A DNA stretch of 14,310 bases from JBHHXR01 sp046757205 (GCA_046757205.1 JBHHXR010000070.1:1-14310), one strand, 5' to 3'. Shown: positions 6,855 to 14,310, counted from the stretch's first letter. The notes: generated by a model from the letters alone, not told the origin. Made by a program: numbers and translations.

Positions 6855-8018
6855 TCACGGTTTCAGCTTCAGCGGCGTGACGGTTTCCGGCGCGCCGACT
6901 TCCTCCGGCCCCTCGAACTCGAAACTGTCGAGGCGTCTGGCGCGGCCGCCGGCCTTGGTGGCCGAGATCTTGATCTCCTCGATGTCATTCCTGGCCTGAG
7001 TGAAGTGCCTGTCGAGGTTGCCGACGCGGTCGCCCAGGCGTTCCACGTCCTTGTGCAGAAGGCCCAGTTCGCGGCGGATGGCACCGGCCTGTTCGCGCAT
7101 GCGGGCGTCCTTTAGCACCGCACGCATGGTGTTCAGCGTCGCCATGCAGGTGGTCGGCGAGACGATCCACACCCGCGCCGCGAATCCCTCGCGCACGACA
7201 TCGCCGAAATTGGCGTGCAGTTCGGCATAGACAGCCTCGGAGGGCAGGAACATCAGGGCGCCGTCGGCGGTTTCGCCCTCGATGATATAGCGTTCAGCGA
7301 TCGCGCGGATGTGCGCGCGCACCGAGTTGCGCAATTCGCGAAAGGCGGTCTGCAACGTCGCCTCGTCGTGCGCGTTTCGCAGTCTCTCGTACGCCTCCAG
7401 CGGAAACTTGCTGTCGATCACGATCGGGCCGGGCGGGTTCGGAAGATGCACCAGGCAGTCGGCGCGCTTGCCGTTCGACAGCGTCACCTGGAAATCGAAG
7501 GCGTCCGCGGGCAGGGCCTTGGAAACGATGTCGTTGAGCTGGATTTCCCCGAACGCGCCGCGGGTCTGCTTGTTCGAGAGAATGTCCTGCAGGGAAAGAA
7601 CATCGCCGGACAGTTTCTCGATATTCGATTGCGCCTTGTCGATGGTAGCCAGCCGCTCCTGCAGCTCGGTCAGCGAGCGGGTGGTCTTCACCGTCGAGCC
7701 GTGCAGGGTCTCGGACATGCCCTGCTGCACTTCCGCGAGGCGCTTCTCCACGGTCTGCAAGAGCCGCGTCTGGGCGCTGGCCTGCGCCTCCGAGACGGTT
7801 TTCAGCCCGCCATAGAGCTGGTGCTGGCCATTTGTCAGGTCGCGTACCGATTCGCCGAGATGGGCCATCTGCCGGGTTTGCGCCTCGGCTGCCCTGGCGG
7901 CGCGCCCGGCCGCCCGCAGCACCAGAAAGAATACCATAAATACGCAGAACAGCAGAACCACGGCAGAGATGACGAGGGGATCGGTCAATTGAAACGTTAT
8001 TCCCGCGAATTCGATCAT
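6855..8018 (-). CDS. rmuC: DNA recombination protein RmuC
   Basis: 387 residues from the chosen ATG at 8018, which overlaps the mutL stop as ATGA. A longer GTG-type start at 8087 would lie inside mutL and only add a non-conserved tail. Residues 15-34 form one membrane segment (LVISAVVLLFCVFMVFFLVL), followed by a long coiled coil to about residue 155 rich in Gln, Glu and Leu. The RmuC core follows: RGAFGEIQLNDIV, then GKRADCLVHLP, then VIDSKFPLEAYERL with the Asp and Lys expected of a PD-(D/E)XK-like nuclease fold. ADGALMFLPSEAVYAEL and WIVSPTTCMATL are further family hallmarks. RmuC is known in E. coli to limit recombination at short inverted repeats. The product is somewhat shorter than the E. 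coli protein, mainly at its ends. Translation is probably coupled to mutL. Confidence 0.93.
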   Translation of the reverse strand: MIEFAGITFQLTDPLVISAVVLLFCVFMVFFLVLRAAGRAARAAEAQTRQMAHLGESVRDLTNGQHQLYGGLKTVSEAQASAQTRLLQTVEKRLAEVQQGMSETLHGSTVKTTRSLTELQERLATIDKAQSNIEKLSGDVLSLQDILSNKQTRGAFGEIQLNDIVSKALPADAFDFQVTLSNGKRADCLVHLPNPPGPIVIDSKFPLEAYERLRNAHDEATLQTAFRELRNSVRAHIRAIAERYIIEGETADGALMFLPSEAVYAELHANFGDVVREGFAARVWIVSPTTCMATLNTMRAVLKDARMREQAGAIRRELGLLHKDVERLGDRVGNLDRHFTQARNDIEEIKISATKAGGRARRLDSFEFEGPEEVGAPETVTPLKLKP

Positions 8019-9865
8019 CTTCGTCCGAACAGCCTTTCGATGTCGCCGAGTTTCAACTCCACATAGGTTGGACGGCCATGGTTGCACTGGCCGGAATGCG
8101 GAGTTGCTTCCATCTGCCGCAAGAGCGCATTCATCTCGTCGGCCCCCATGCGCCGGCCCGAACGTACCGAACCGTGGCAGGCCATGCGGCTGAGAATCGC
8201 CTCGATCCGGTCCTGCACGGTCTGCGTGGCACCAAGATCGGCCAATTCGTCGGCAATGTCACGTATCAATGCGGCCGCGTCCACGGCGCCGAGGATCGCC
8301 GGCGTCTCGCGCACGCAGACCGCGCCGGCGCCGAACGACTCGACGCTCAGGCCGATCTCCACCAGCGCCGGGGCGGCGTCGAGCAGGCGCTGGGCGTCGC
8401 CGGCCGGCAGATCGACGATTTCCGGGATCAGCAATGCCTGCGCGGGCACCGCGCGCTCGGCCCGCTGCGCCTTCAGCCGCTCGTAGACCAGGCGTTCGTG
8501 GGCGGCGTGCTGGTCGACGATCACCATGCCGTCGGCGGTCTGCGCCACGATGTAGTTGCCGTGCAGTTGCGCCCGCGCCACGCCGAGCGGCAGGGCGAGC
8601 GCCGCCTCGGTGTCTTCCTCGTTCTCGGCCACGGCTTCCACCCGCGCCGCCACCCAGGCGCCGGATTCGGCGAAACCCTGCGGCGCCTGGGCCAGATAGC
8701 TGGCGCTGCGCGCCGCCGCACCGGGCCGGTCCATCCCGTAGACCGGCGCTCCGGGGGCGGTGGCGGGGCGGAATGCGCCGAGGGCGGCGTCGGCGACGGT
8801 GCTGGAGGCGCGGTGTCCCGCTTCGGCCAGCGCGTGGCGCAGCGCCGAGACGATCAGGCCGCGCGCGATGCCGGGGTCGCGGAACCGCACCTCGGCCTTG
8901 GCCGGGTGCACGTTGACGTCGACCCTCTCCGGCGGGCAGGTCAGGAACAGCGCCGCCGCCGGGTGGCGGTCGCGGCCGAGGAAATCCGCATAGGCGGCGC
9001 GCAGCGCGCCGGCGACCAGCTTGTCGCGCACCGGGCGGCCGTTGACGAACAGGTACTGCGCCACCGCCGCGCCGCGCGAATAGGTCGGCAGGGCGGCGTA
9101 TCCGGTCAGCCCGATGCCCTCGCGCTCCGCCTCGATGCGCAGCGCGTTGGCGGCAAAATCGGCGCCGAGGATAGCGCGCAGCCGGGCCGCCAGCGCGTCG
9201 AACATGTCGCCCGACTGCGCCTCGGCGCGGAACACCGCGCGCCCCTCGCCGCCGCCGGTGACGTCGCGGAGCGTTATCGCCACCGCCGGCGACGCCATCG
9301 CCAGCCGCTTCACCACATCGGCGATGGCGCGCGCCTCGGCGACGTCGGAGCGCAGGAATTTCAGCCGCGCCGGGGTGGCGTAAAAGAGATCGGCCAGCGT
9401 CACCACGGTGCCGCGCGCCAGCGCCACCGGGCGCGGCTTGCCGAGCCGCCCGCCATCGACGCGGATCTCCGCCGCCTCTGCCGCGCCCGCCTGCCGCGAG
9501 GCCAGCGCCAGCCGCCCCACCGCGCCGAGCGACGGCAGCGCCTCGCCGCGGAACCCGAAGGAGCGGATGTTCACCAGATCCGCCCCGTCGATCTTCGACG
9601 TGGCGTGACGGCAAAGCGCCAGCGGCAACTCGGTCGCCGGGATGCCGTGGCCGTCATCGGCGACACGGATCAGCGTCTTGCCGCCGTCGGCGTAGGCGAT
9701 GTCGATGCGCCGCGCCCCGGCATCGAGCGCGTTTTCCACCAGTTCCTTGACCGCCGAGGCCGGCCGCCCCACCACCTCACCAGCCGCGATACGATTGGCG
9801 GCGGCCTCGTCGAGCAGCCGGATCGGGCGCTGCGCGGGCGCTATCTTGGGGTGCGGGGCGTTCAT
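8015..9865 (-). CDS. mutL: DNA mismatch repair protein MutL (endonuclease type)
   Basis: 616 residues. The N-terminal GHKL ATPase carries IAAGEVVGRP (26-35), ELVENALDAG (41-50, catalytic Glu44 and metal-binding Asn45), DDGHGIP (70-76), RHATSKI (86-92) and GFRGEAL (104-110). VDVNVHPAKAEVRF ends the transducer domain. A Pro/Ala-rich linker leads to the C-terminal dimerisation domain, where DQHAAHERLVYE fits the DQHA(X)2E(X)4E metal site of nicking MutL proteins. ACHGSVRSG and GQCNHGRPTYVEL supply the remaining zinc-binding residues. This is the type found in bacteria without MutH. The start at 9865 is chosen because family similarity begins at IRLLDEAAANRI; a GTG at 9925 would add 20 residues of weak character. 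There is no clear Shine-Dalgarno, and the start lies in a hairpin described separately. It is first of a two-gene unit with rmuC. Confidence 0.96.
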   Translation of the reverse strand: MNAPHPKIAPAQRPIRLLDEAAANRIAAGEVVGRPASAVKELVENALDAGARRIDIAYADGGKTLIRVADDGHGIPATELPLALCRHATSKIDGADLVNIRSFGFRGEALPSLGAVGRLALASRQAGAAEAAEIRVDGGRLGKPRPVALARGTVVTLADLFYATPARLKFLRSDVAEARAIADVVKRLAMASPAVAITLRDVTGGGEGRAVFRAEAQSGDMFDALAARLRAILGADFAANALRIEAEREGIGLTGYAALPTYSRGAAVAQYLFVNGRPVRDKLVAGALRAAYADFLGRDRHPAAALFLTCPPERVDVNVHPAKAEVRFRDPGIARGLIVSALRHALAEAGHRASSTVADAALGAFRPATAPGAPVYGMDRPGAAARSASYLAQAPQGFAESGAWVAARVEAVAENEEDTEAALALPLGVARAQLHGNYIVAQTADGMVIVDQHAAHERLVYERLKAQRAERAVPAQALLIPEIVDLPAGDAQRLLDAAPALVEIGLSVESFGAGAVCVRETPAILGAVDAAALIRDIADELADLGATQTVQDRIEAILSRMACHGSVRSGRRMGADEMNALLRQMEATPHSGQCNHGRPTYVELKLGDIERLFGRR

Positions 9866-9884
9866 GCTACAAGGGATAGCATGA
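9862..9884 (-). promoter_or_regulatory. inverted repeat and six-codon upstream ORF at the mutL start
   Basis: TCATGCTA at 9862-9869 and TAGCATGA at 9877-9884 form a perfect 8-bp inverted repeat with a 7-nt loop. Read as mutL mRNA, one arm contains an upstream AUG (9882-9880) and the other contains the mutL AUG (9865-9863). The upstream AUG opens a short frame, M-L-S-L-V-A, whose UGA overlaps the mutL start as AUGA. Neither start has a convincing Shine-Dalgarno. The arrangement could hide the mutL start or couple it to the leader; this is inference. Confidence 0.4.
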
Positions 9885-10009
9885 GGCGCGGCGATTCTGG
9901 AAGGGTGGAAATCCCCCGGCGGCACCGTATTCGTTGATGAATCCCGGCGTTCGCCCCGTGACCCGGGGGCTGTGACACGCTATGGGTCATGGGTGGATCC
10001 CGGCTATGG

Positions 10010-10015
10010 AAGGAG
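10010..10015 (+). promoter_or_regulatory. Shine-Dalgarno deciding a TTG start
   Basis: AAGGAG ends seven bases before TTG 10023. This spacing is ideal and marks the TTG as the start of the ADP-ribosylglycohydrolase-family gene in preference to the upstream in-frame GTG at 9972, which has none. Confidence 0.7.
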
Positions 10016-10022
10016 AGGGGAA

Positions 10023-10793
10023 TTGATCGGCGCAATCGCCGGTGATGTGATCGGCTCGGTATTCGAGCATCGCAACGTGAGGTCGAAGGACTTCCCGCTG
10101 TTCAGCCCGGGCTCGCGGTTCACCGACGACACGGTGCTGACGCTGGCGCTCGCCGAGGCGCTGATGGAAGGCGCGGACACCGCCGGCACCTTCCGCCTCT
10201 ATCACGCGCTCTACCCGCGCGCCGGTTACGGGCAGTGGTTCCGCAACTGGGCGCGCACGCCGGGCATGGGCCCCTATTGCAGTTACGGCAACGGCTCGGC
10301 GATGCGGGTCAGCGCCGCGGCCTGGGTTTTCGACGACGAGGCCGCGGTTCTGGAAGCCGCCCGCGCCAGCGCCGCCGTCACCCACGATCATCCCGAGGGC
10401 ATCAAGGGGGCGCAGGCGGTTGCGCTCGCGGTGTTTCTCGCGCGCAAGGGCGAGGGCAAGGGCGACATACTTGCCACCGTGGCCGAAAACTTCGGCTACG
10501 ATCTCGGTTTCACGCTCGACGAAATCCGCCCCGCCTACCGGTTCGACGCAAGCTGCCAGGGCTCGGTGCCGCAGGCGCTTGTGGCGTTCCGCGAGGGAAC
10601 CGATTTCGAGGACACCATCCGCGGCGCCATATCCATCGGCGGTGACAGCGACACCATCGCCTGCATGGCCGGCGCCGTCGCCGGGGCGTTTTATGGCGGC
10701 GTGCCGGAGACCATCGACCGCGAGGTCCGCGCCCGGCTCGACGCCCGCCTGCGCGGCCTGCTGGAGCGGTTCGAGGCGCGGTTCGTGCTGTAG
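10023..10793 (+). CDS. ADP-ribosylglycohydrolase family protein (DraG-like)
   Basis: 256 residues from the TTG start. The N-terminus then reads IGAIAGDVIGSVFE, which matches how this family normally begins. Metal-binding motifs are present: FTDDT (33-37) near the start and GGDSDTIACMAGAVAGAFYG (206-225) near the end, each giving the Asp/Thr ligands of a two-magnesium centre. YGNGSAMRVS (88-97) and THDHPEGIKGAQ (120-131) are further family signatures. Such enzymes remove ADP-ribose from proteins or small molecules; DraG reactivates nitrogenase reductase in some Alphaproteobacteria, but no nitrogenase genes are visible here and this looks like a general family member. No signal peptide. It diverges from mutL across 157 bp and converges with the M16 operon. 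Confidence 0.9.
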   Translation: MIGAIAGDVIGSVFEHRNVRSKDFPLFSPGSRFTDDTVLTLALAEALMEGADTAGTFRLYHALYPRAGYGQWFRNWARTPGMGPYCSYGNGSAMRVSAAAWVFDDEAAVLEAARASAAVTHDHPEGIKGAQAVALAVFLARKGEGKGDILATVAENFGYDLGFTLDEIRPAYRFDASCQGSVPQALVAFREGTDFEDTIRGAISIGGDSDTIACMAGAVAGAFYGGVPETIDREVRARLDARLRGLLERFEARFVL

Positions 10794-10817
10794 CGCGGCC
10801 GGTGACGTTTTTCCCGC

Positions 10818-10881
10818 ACCGCCCCGGAATCGCTCCGGGGCCTCCCGGGTGCACGCGGCCCCGGAGCGGGTCCGGGGCGGT
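10818..10881. terminator. nested GC-rich dyad between convergent genes (REP-like or bidirectional terminator)
   Basis: Outer arms ACCGCCCCGGA (10818-10828) and TCCGGGGCGGT (10871-10881) pair perfectly over 11 bp. Inner arms GCTCCGGGGCC (10832-10842) and GGCCCCGGAGC (10857-10867) also pair over 11 bp, leaving a 3/3 internal loop and a 14-nt apical loop. Seen another way, there are two copies of CCCCGGA-N5-TCCGGGG, at 10822-10840 and 10859-10877. A short TTCTTT follows on the plus strand; the minus-strand exit is A-rich rather than T-rich, so intrinsic termination is better supported for the plus strand. It sits between two gene stops. Confidence 0.6.
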
Positions 10882-10898
10882 TCTTTCCCTATTCTGCC

Positions 10899-12215
10899 TC
10901 AATCCGTGCTTTCCAGCCCCACCGGCCTGCCGACCACCACTACCCGCAGGTTCTCCGGCATCAGCAACCGCTTGGCGACCCGTGCGATGTCTTCGCGGGT
11001 TATCGCGTTGATGCGGTCGTTGCGGTGGATCATGTAGTCGATACCGAGATCGTCGATCTGCATGCCGACCAGTTGTCCGGCGATGGCGGCGTTCGAGGTG
11101 AAGCGCAGCGGATAGGAGCCGGTGAGGTTGCGCTTGGCGGCGTCGAGTTCCTCTTCCGTCACCCCGCCCTCGGCCATGCGGCGCCATTCCTTGCGGATCA
11201 GGTCGATGGCCTGCGCGATCCGGTCGTTGGCCGACGCGACGCTGCCGAGATAGAGCGCGGCGTGGTCGAACGGCACCAGATATGACGCCACGCCGTAGGT
11301 CAGGCCGCGTTTCTCCCGCACCTCTTCGGTCAGACGCGAGGAAAACCCGCCGCCGCCGAGGATATGGTTCATCACGTAGGCCGCGAAGAAGTCCGGATCC
11401 TTGCGCTCCAGCCCGGCCTCGCCGAACATGGCGACCGACTGCGGCGTGTCGAAGTCGACGACGGTCACGCCACCGCCGACGGCGATTTCCGTGCGCGGCG
11501 GCAGCGGCGGGCCTTCGGCGGGAAGATCGCCAAGCAGCCGGTCGAGCAGCGGCGCCAGCTCGGCGGCGCTGATGTCACCGACGACGCCGATGAAGGCGCG
11601 CCCGCGGGTCAGCGCATCGCGATGGGCCGCGCGCAGATCATCGGCCGTCAGCGCCGTCACGGTTTCCAGCGTACCGTCGGGCGGCCTTCCGTAGGGATGC
11701 CCGGGAAACGCCAGTTCGTAGAAGGTGCGGCGCGCAATGACGTTGGGGTCCGTCGCGTCCGACCGCAGCGACGATATCACCTGTCCGCGCACGCGCTCGA
11801 CCGCCGTCGCGTTGAAGGCCGGCGCGGTCAGCGCCCGGCGCAGCAGTTCGACCGAGGCGTCGATGTTCTCGCTGAGGCTCTGTAGCGTCACGTTGACCGA
11901 ATCGCGCCCGGCATCGAAGGAAAAACGTGTCGCCAGCTCTTCCGTGGCGCGCTGAAAAGCGGCGGCGTCCATGTCGTCCGTGCCTTCTTCCAGCAGCCCG
12001 GTCATCAGGTTGACGGCGCCTTCCTTGCCGGGGCGGTCGAGGCTGGTGCCGCCCTGGAAGTCGATTTCCATCGCCACGATGGGTATCGATCTTTCCTCGA
12101 CCAGCCAGGCGGTGATACCGCCGGGCGAGGTTACTTCCTGAATGGCGATTTCCGCGCGCGCGAAACCGGACAGTGCCGCGATGGCGAATAATGTGATGAG
12201 GCACCGGCGGATCAT
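10899..12215 (-). CDS. M16 family peptidase-like subunit without the zinc motif
   Basis: 438 residues. ATG 12215 overlaps the stop of the upstream M16 gene as ATGA and has GGGAG seven bases upstream. Residues 1-21 are a signal peptide ending FARA, so the protein is exported. Where active M16 enzymes have HXXEH, this one reads GAVNLMTGLLEEGTDD (66-81), with no histidines. The second domain is well kept: MNHILGGGGFSSRL and EKRGLTYGVASY with the Arg303/Tyr307 pair that contacts substrate in M16B enzymes. This fits the known M16B plan of one catalytic and one substrate-binding subunit forming a heterodimer. It is the last gene of the minus-strand envelope cluster, stopping just before the GC-rich dyad. 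Confidence 0.92.
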   Translation of the reverse strand: MIRRCLITLFAIAALSGFARAEIAIQEVTSPGGITAWLVEERSIPIVAMEIDFQGGTSLDRPGKEGAVNLMTGLLEEGTDDMDAAAFQRATEELATRFSFDAGRDSVNVTLQSLSENIDASVELLRRALTAPAFNATAVERVRGQVISSLRSDATDPNVIARRTFYELAFPGHPYGRPPDGTLETVTALTADDLRAAHRDALTRGRAFIGVVGDISAAELAPLLDRLLGDLPAEGPPLPPRTEIAVGGGVTVVDFDTPQSVAMFGEAGLERKDPDFFAAYVMNHILGGGGFSSRLTEEVREKRGLTYGVASYLVPFDHAALYLGSVASANDRIAQAIDLIRKEWRRMAEGGVTEEELDAAKRNLTGSYPLRFTSNAAIAGQLVGMQIDDLGIDYMIHRNDRINAITREDIARVAKRLLMPENLRVVVVGRPVGLESTD

Positions 12216-13552
12216 TGCGACACTCCCGCCGATGCGCCCATCAGCCATCCGGTAACCGAATGCTCCGGAACCAGAACTTCCTCGGCCGCGCGGCGCACCT
12301 CCTCGGCGGTGACCGATTGCAGGACATCCGGCCATGCGTCGATATCGGCGACGGTCAGGCCGACGGCCAGTGCGCCGCCGTATTTCCGGGACCGCGATTC
12401 CTGGTTGTCGAGAGCGAATATCTGGTCGGCGCGGATCTGCTTCTTGACCCGTTCCAGATGCGCCTGGTCCGGCCCCTCGCGGATGAAACGGGCCAGAACC
12501 TCGTCCATCGCCTCCTCGGCCTCGGCGAGACCGGTGTCGCGCGACGGCACGACATAGACGCCGAAGCTGCGCCGATCGACGCTCAGGCCGTCATAAAAGG
12601 CGCCGGTCGAAACCGCGAGCTTCCTGCCGAGCTGCAGCTCCGAGCCAAGTTCGGAGGTCACGCCGCGGCCGCCGAGAAGCTCGGCCAGAACGCGCAGGGC
12701 GGCGGCCTTCTTCTGGTCGCCGCTGTTGCGCTCGGGCGCCAGATAGGCGCGCACAACGTAGGGCTGGCGGACCTTCGGGTCGCGGAGTTGCAGCCGCCGC
12801 GCCGCCAGTTGCGGCGGCTCCTGCGGGCGGATGCGCGGCGGCAGGCCCGGCGTCGGTTCCACCGGCCCGTAATGGGTCTCGGCCAGTTCGCGGACCCGGT
12901 CCGGCGCCACATCGCCCGCGACGATCAGGATGGCGTTGTTGGGCGCATAATAGCGGGCGTAGAATTCCAGGGCGTGCCGGCGCGTTAGCTGCTCGATCTC
13001 GTGACGCCAGCCGATCACCGGGATGCCGTAGGGCGAGTTGAGATACAGCGCCGCGTCGCGCTGCTCGGAAAACAGCGAACCGGGATCGGTATCGACGCGG
13101 CTGTTGCGCTCTTCAAGAATCACGTCCCGTTCGGGCAGCACAACCTCGTCCGTCAGCACCAGATTGCGCATCCGGTCGGCCTCCATCCGCATGACCAGCG
13201 GCAGCCGGCCGGCGGCGATGCGCTGGAAGTACGCGGTGTAGTCCTGGGTGGTGAACGCGTTGTCGCGCCCGCCGTTTTCCGCTACGATCCTGGAAAACGA
13301 AGCGTCGGGATAGGTGGGCGTGCCCTTGAACATCAGGTGTTCGAGGAAATGCGCGATGCCCGACCGGCCCGGCGGCTCGTCGGCGGCGCCGACGCGGTAC
13401 CAGACCATGTGCGTCACGACCGGTGCGCGATGATCCTCGATAACCACCACCTCCATGCCGTTGGCCAGCCGGAAGGACGACACGCCGGTCGCCGCCGCTG
13501 CCGCGCCAACCGACGCAAATGACAAGAAAAGACCGGCAATCAGGAATCTCAA
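12212..13552 (-). CDS. M16 family zinc metallopeptidase, exported
   Basis: 446 residues. A signal peptide (residues 1-21, ending in an Ala run) is followed by a full M16 core. HFLEH at 68-72 is the inverted zinc motif HXXEH, with Glu71 as the catalytic base, and Glu147/Glu148 in ILEERNSR supplies the third ligand at the expected spacing of about 75 residues. GGRDNAFTTQDYTAYF (94-109) is also typical. The best start is TTG 13552, which has CAGGAGA eight bases upstream; no ATG gives a signal peptide. The protein should act in the periplasm as the catalytic half of a heterodimer with the gene that follows it. A gap of 91 bp separates it from the lipoprotein gene upstream and contains a small hairpin. 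Confidence 0.94.
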   Translation of the reverse strand: MRFLIAGLFLSFASVGAAAAATGVSSFRLANGMEVVVIEDHRAPVVTHMVWYRVGAADEPPGRSGIAHFLEHLMFKGTPTYPDASFSRIVAENGGRDNAFTTQDYTAYFQRIAAGRLPLVMRMEADRMRNLVLTDEVVLPERDVILEERNSRVDTDPGSLFSEQRDAALYLNSPYGIPVIGWRHEIEQLTRRHALEFYARYYAPNNAILIVAGDVAPDRVRELAETHYGPVEPTPGLPPRIRPQEPPQLAARRLQLRDPKVRQPYVVRAYLAPERNSGDQKKAAALRVLAELLGGRGVTSELGSELQLGRKLAVSTGAFYDGLSVDRRSFGVYVVPSRDTGLAEAEEAMDEVLARFIREGPDQAHLERVKKQIRADQIFALDNQESRSRKYGGALAVGLTVADIDAWPDVLQSVTAEEVRRAAEEVLVPEHSVTGWLMGASAGVSQ

Positions 13553-13603
13553 GGGAATGGTCTCCTGCCAAACTGCTTGTTGTTCGAGGACTATTCGCTT
13601 CCA

Positions 13604-13623
13604 GCCGCCGGAGCAATGGCGGC
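13604..13623 (-). repeat. small hairpin between the lipoprotein and M16 genes
   Basis: GCCGCC (13604-13609) and GGCGGC (13618-13623) form a 6-bp stem with an 8-nt loop, 20 bases after the lipoprotein stop codon. No T-run follows, so transcription may read through to the peptidase genes. Confidence 0.2.
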
Positions 13624-13643
13624 CACAAATCCGTGACTTCGCG

Positions 13644-14177
13644 TCAGGGCGGTCCGGGCGGCGGCGCCGCCGGCGTTGTCACGCCGCGCGCGCGCAACCG
13701 GGCCAGTTCCGCCAACGGGTCGAGCATCATGCTCTCGTAGGTCAGCATCTCGTCGTCCTGGGAAAACAGGCGCTCCAGAAACTGGCCCGGCTTGTCGGCG
13801 CGCAGCTGCGCGTCTTCGCGCGCGAGGATTTCGCGGATGTTGGCGGGCACGGACAGAGCGCCCGTTGCGGCCAGCAACGCCTGGTCGCTGCGCGATATCC
13901 CCGTCGTCGCGACGGGCCGTCCGGCCAGCGCGATCTGGGCGTCTTCGAGCGGATGGAGATCGACCCGGTTACCGGCGCCGGGAACGGGTTCGGGCAGTTT
14001 CGCGAAATCCGCCGGCATTTCCAGCGGCTTCTGCGGCAGGACCAGAAACTCGTCTGGACCGCGTTTCGAAGTGCCGAGCAGCTTCGAGACCAGCCCGGAC
14101 TTCTTGTTTTCGCTGCACGCCGTCAGCAGCAGCCCGGCGCACAACAGGCAGGCGAAAACGGGAACAAGGCGGCTCAT
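13644..14177 (-). CDS. DUF3035 lipoprotein, BamF-like
   Basis: 177 residues. A signal peptide ends in the lipobox LTAC, with Cys21 as the lipidation site. After a short basic linker comes RGPDEFLVLPQKPLEMPADF (39-58), the signature segment of DUF3035 proteins, which have been linked to an alphaproteobacterial BAM-complex lipoprotein called BamF; that assignment is from memory and only moderately sure. The rest is Ala/Leu/Arg-rich with a Pro-rich end (PAAPPPGPP). The start has GGAG six bases upstream. It lies 55 bp downstream of lspA, the peptidase that matures such lipoproteins, and upstream of two exported M16 peptidases. Anchoring in the outer membrane is inferred from the absence of Asp after the Cys (Ser22). 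Confidence 0.82.
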   Translation of the reverse strand: MSRLVPVFACLLCAGLLLTACSENKKSGLVSKLLGTSKRGPDEFLVLPQKPLEMPADFAKLPEPVPGAGNRVDLHPLEDAQIALAGRPVATTGISRSDQALLAATGALSVPANIREILAREDAQLRADKPGQFLERLFSQDDEMLTYESMMLDPLAELARLRARGVTTPAAPPPGPP

Positions 14178-14232
14178 CTGCGGCTCCGGAGTAAAACGAC
14201 GATCCCTGATGTAATCCGATTCCGCGCCGAGG

Positions 14233-14310
14233 TCACGCGTTTGGTTGCGGCCGTCCGGCGTAAATCAGGATGCCCAGCACACCGAGGAATATCGCGGCAT
14301 CGGCGGGATT
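14233..14310 (-). CDS. lspA: lipoprotein signal peptidase LspA, C-terminal end only
   Basis: Only the last 25 codons lie in the window, ending at TGA 14235-14233. They read NPADAAIFLGVLGILIYAG and a short Arg/Pro/Gln tail. NPAD corresponds to the N-x-A-D motif that carries the second catalytic aspartate of LspA, and the hydrophobic stretch after it matches the last transmembrane helix of this inner-membrane enzyme. The gene runs off the right edge. The identification rests on a short segment but agrees with the lipoprotein gene directly downstream. Confidence 0.75.
   Translation of the reverse strand, partial: NPADAAIFLGVLGILIYAGRPQPNA

Noticed and set aside
7215..8066. 283-codon open frame antisense to rmuC
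   Set aside because: It is the shadow of rmuC; its product has no recognisable domain and rmuC motifs are clear on the other strand.
8019..8087. Longer RmuC N-terminus starting at 8087
   Set aside because: The extra 23 residues are not RmuC-like, overlap mutL, and spoil the usual short N-terminus before the membrane segment.
8078..9937. 619-codon open frame antisense to mutL
   Set aside because: The mutL strand has every MutL motif; the opposite product is Arg/His/Gly-rich and shows no motif.
1..14310. tRNA, rRNA, CRISPR array, insertion sequence or attachment site
   Set aside because: I found no T-loop/acceptor pattern, no regularly spaced repeats, no transposase or integrase motifs, and no terminal inverted repeats with target duplications.

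Overview
The window is high-GC DNA with tightly packed genes, many ATGA stop/start overlaps and some TTG starts. Its gene content suggests an alphaproteobacterium, possibly Rhodobacterales-like: a DUF3035/BamF-type lipoprotein, a paired M16 peptidase operon next to lspA, and endonuclease-type MutL coupled to RmuC. That placement is inferred from gene families and gene order; no 16S or database search was possible.

Left half (1-6757) looks accessory. It starts with the 3' part of a long Ala/Pro-rich protein that ends in a LytR_C/SPOR-like domain. A 103-aa exported protein with two cysteines follows, then an intergenic region with two strong hairpins. Next comes a glycosylation cluster. Its first gene is a GT4-type glycosyltransferase broken by an apparent one-base deletion near 3085. 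The second encodes a 695-aa protein that appears to join a degenerate GT4-like half to a MurG/GT28-like half. The third encodes a 149-aa protein of unknown family. All three overlap or nearly overlap and should be co-translated. A class I SAM methyltransferase of the Methyltransf_24 type points back at them from the other strand.

Right half (6855-14310) is core-like. mutL and rmuC form a minus-strand pair with an ATGA overlap. The mutL start codon lies inside a perfect 8-bp inverted repeat, which also contains a six-codon upstream ORF whose stop overlaps the mutL start. An ADP-ribosylglycohydrolase-family gene diverges from mutL and probably starts at TTG behind a very good Shine-Dalgarno sequence. 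It converges on an M16 peptidase operon, and between the two lies a nested GC-rich dyad that may be a REP element, a bidirectional terminator, or both. The minus-strand envelope cluster reads lspA (3' end only), DUF3035/BamF-like lipoprotein, zinc-active M16 peptidase, M16 subunit lacking the zinc motif.

The most unusual items are the GT4-like/GT28-like fusion with its broken GT4 partner, the sequestered mutL start, and the 149-aa orphan. I see no tRNA, rRNA, CRISPR array, insertion sequence or phage gene. Nothing here proves a wholly new system.
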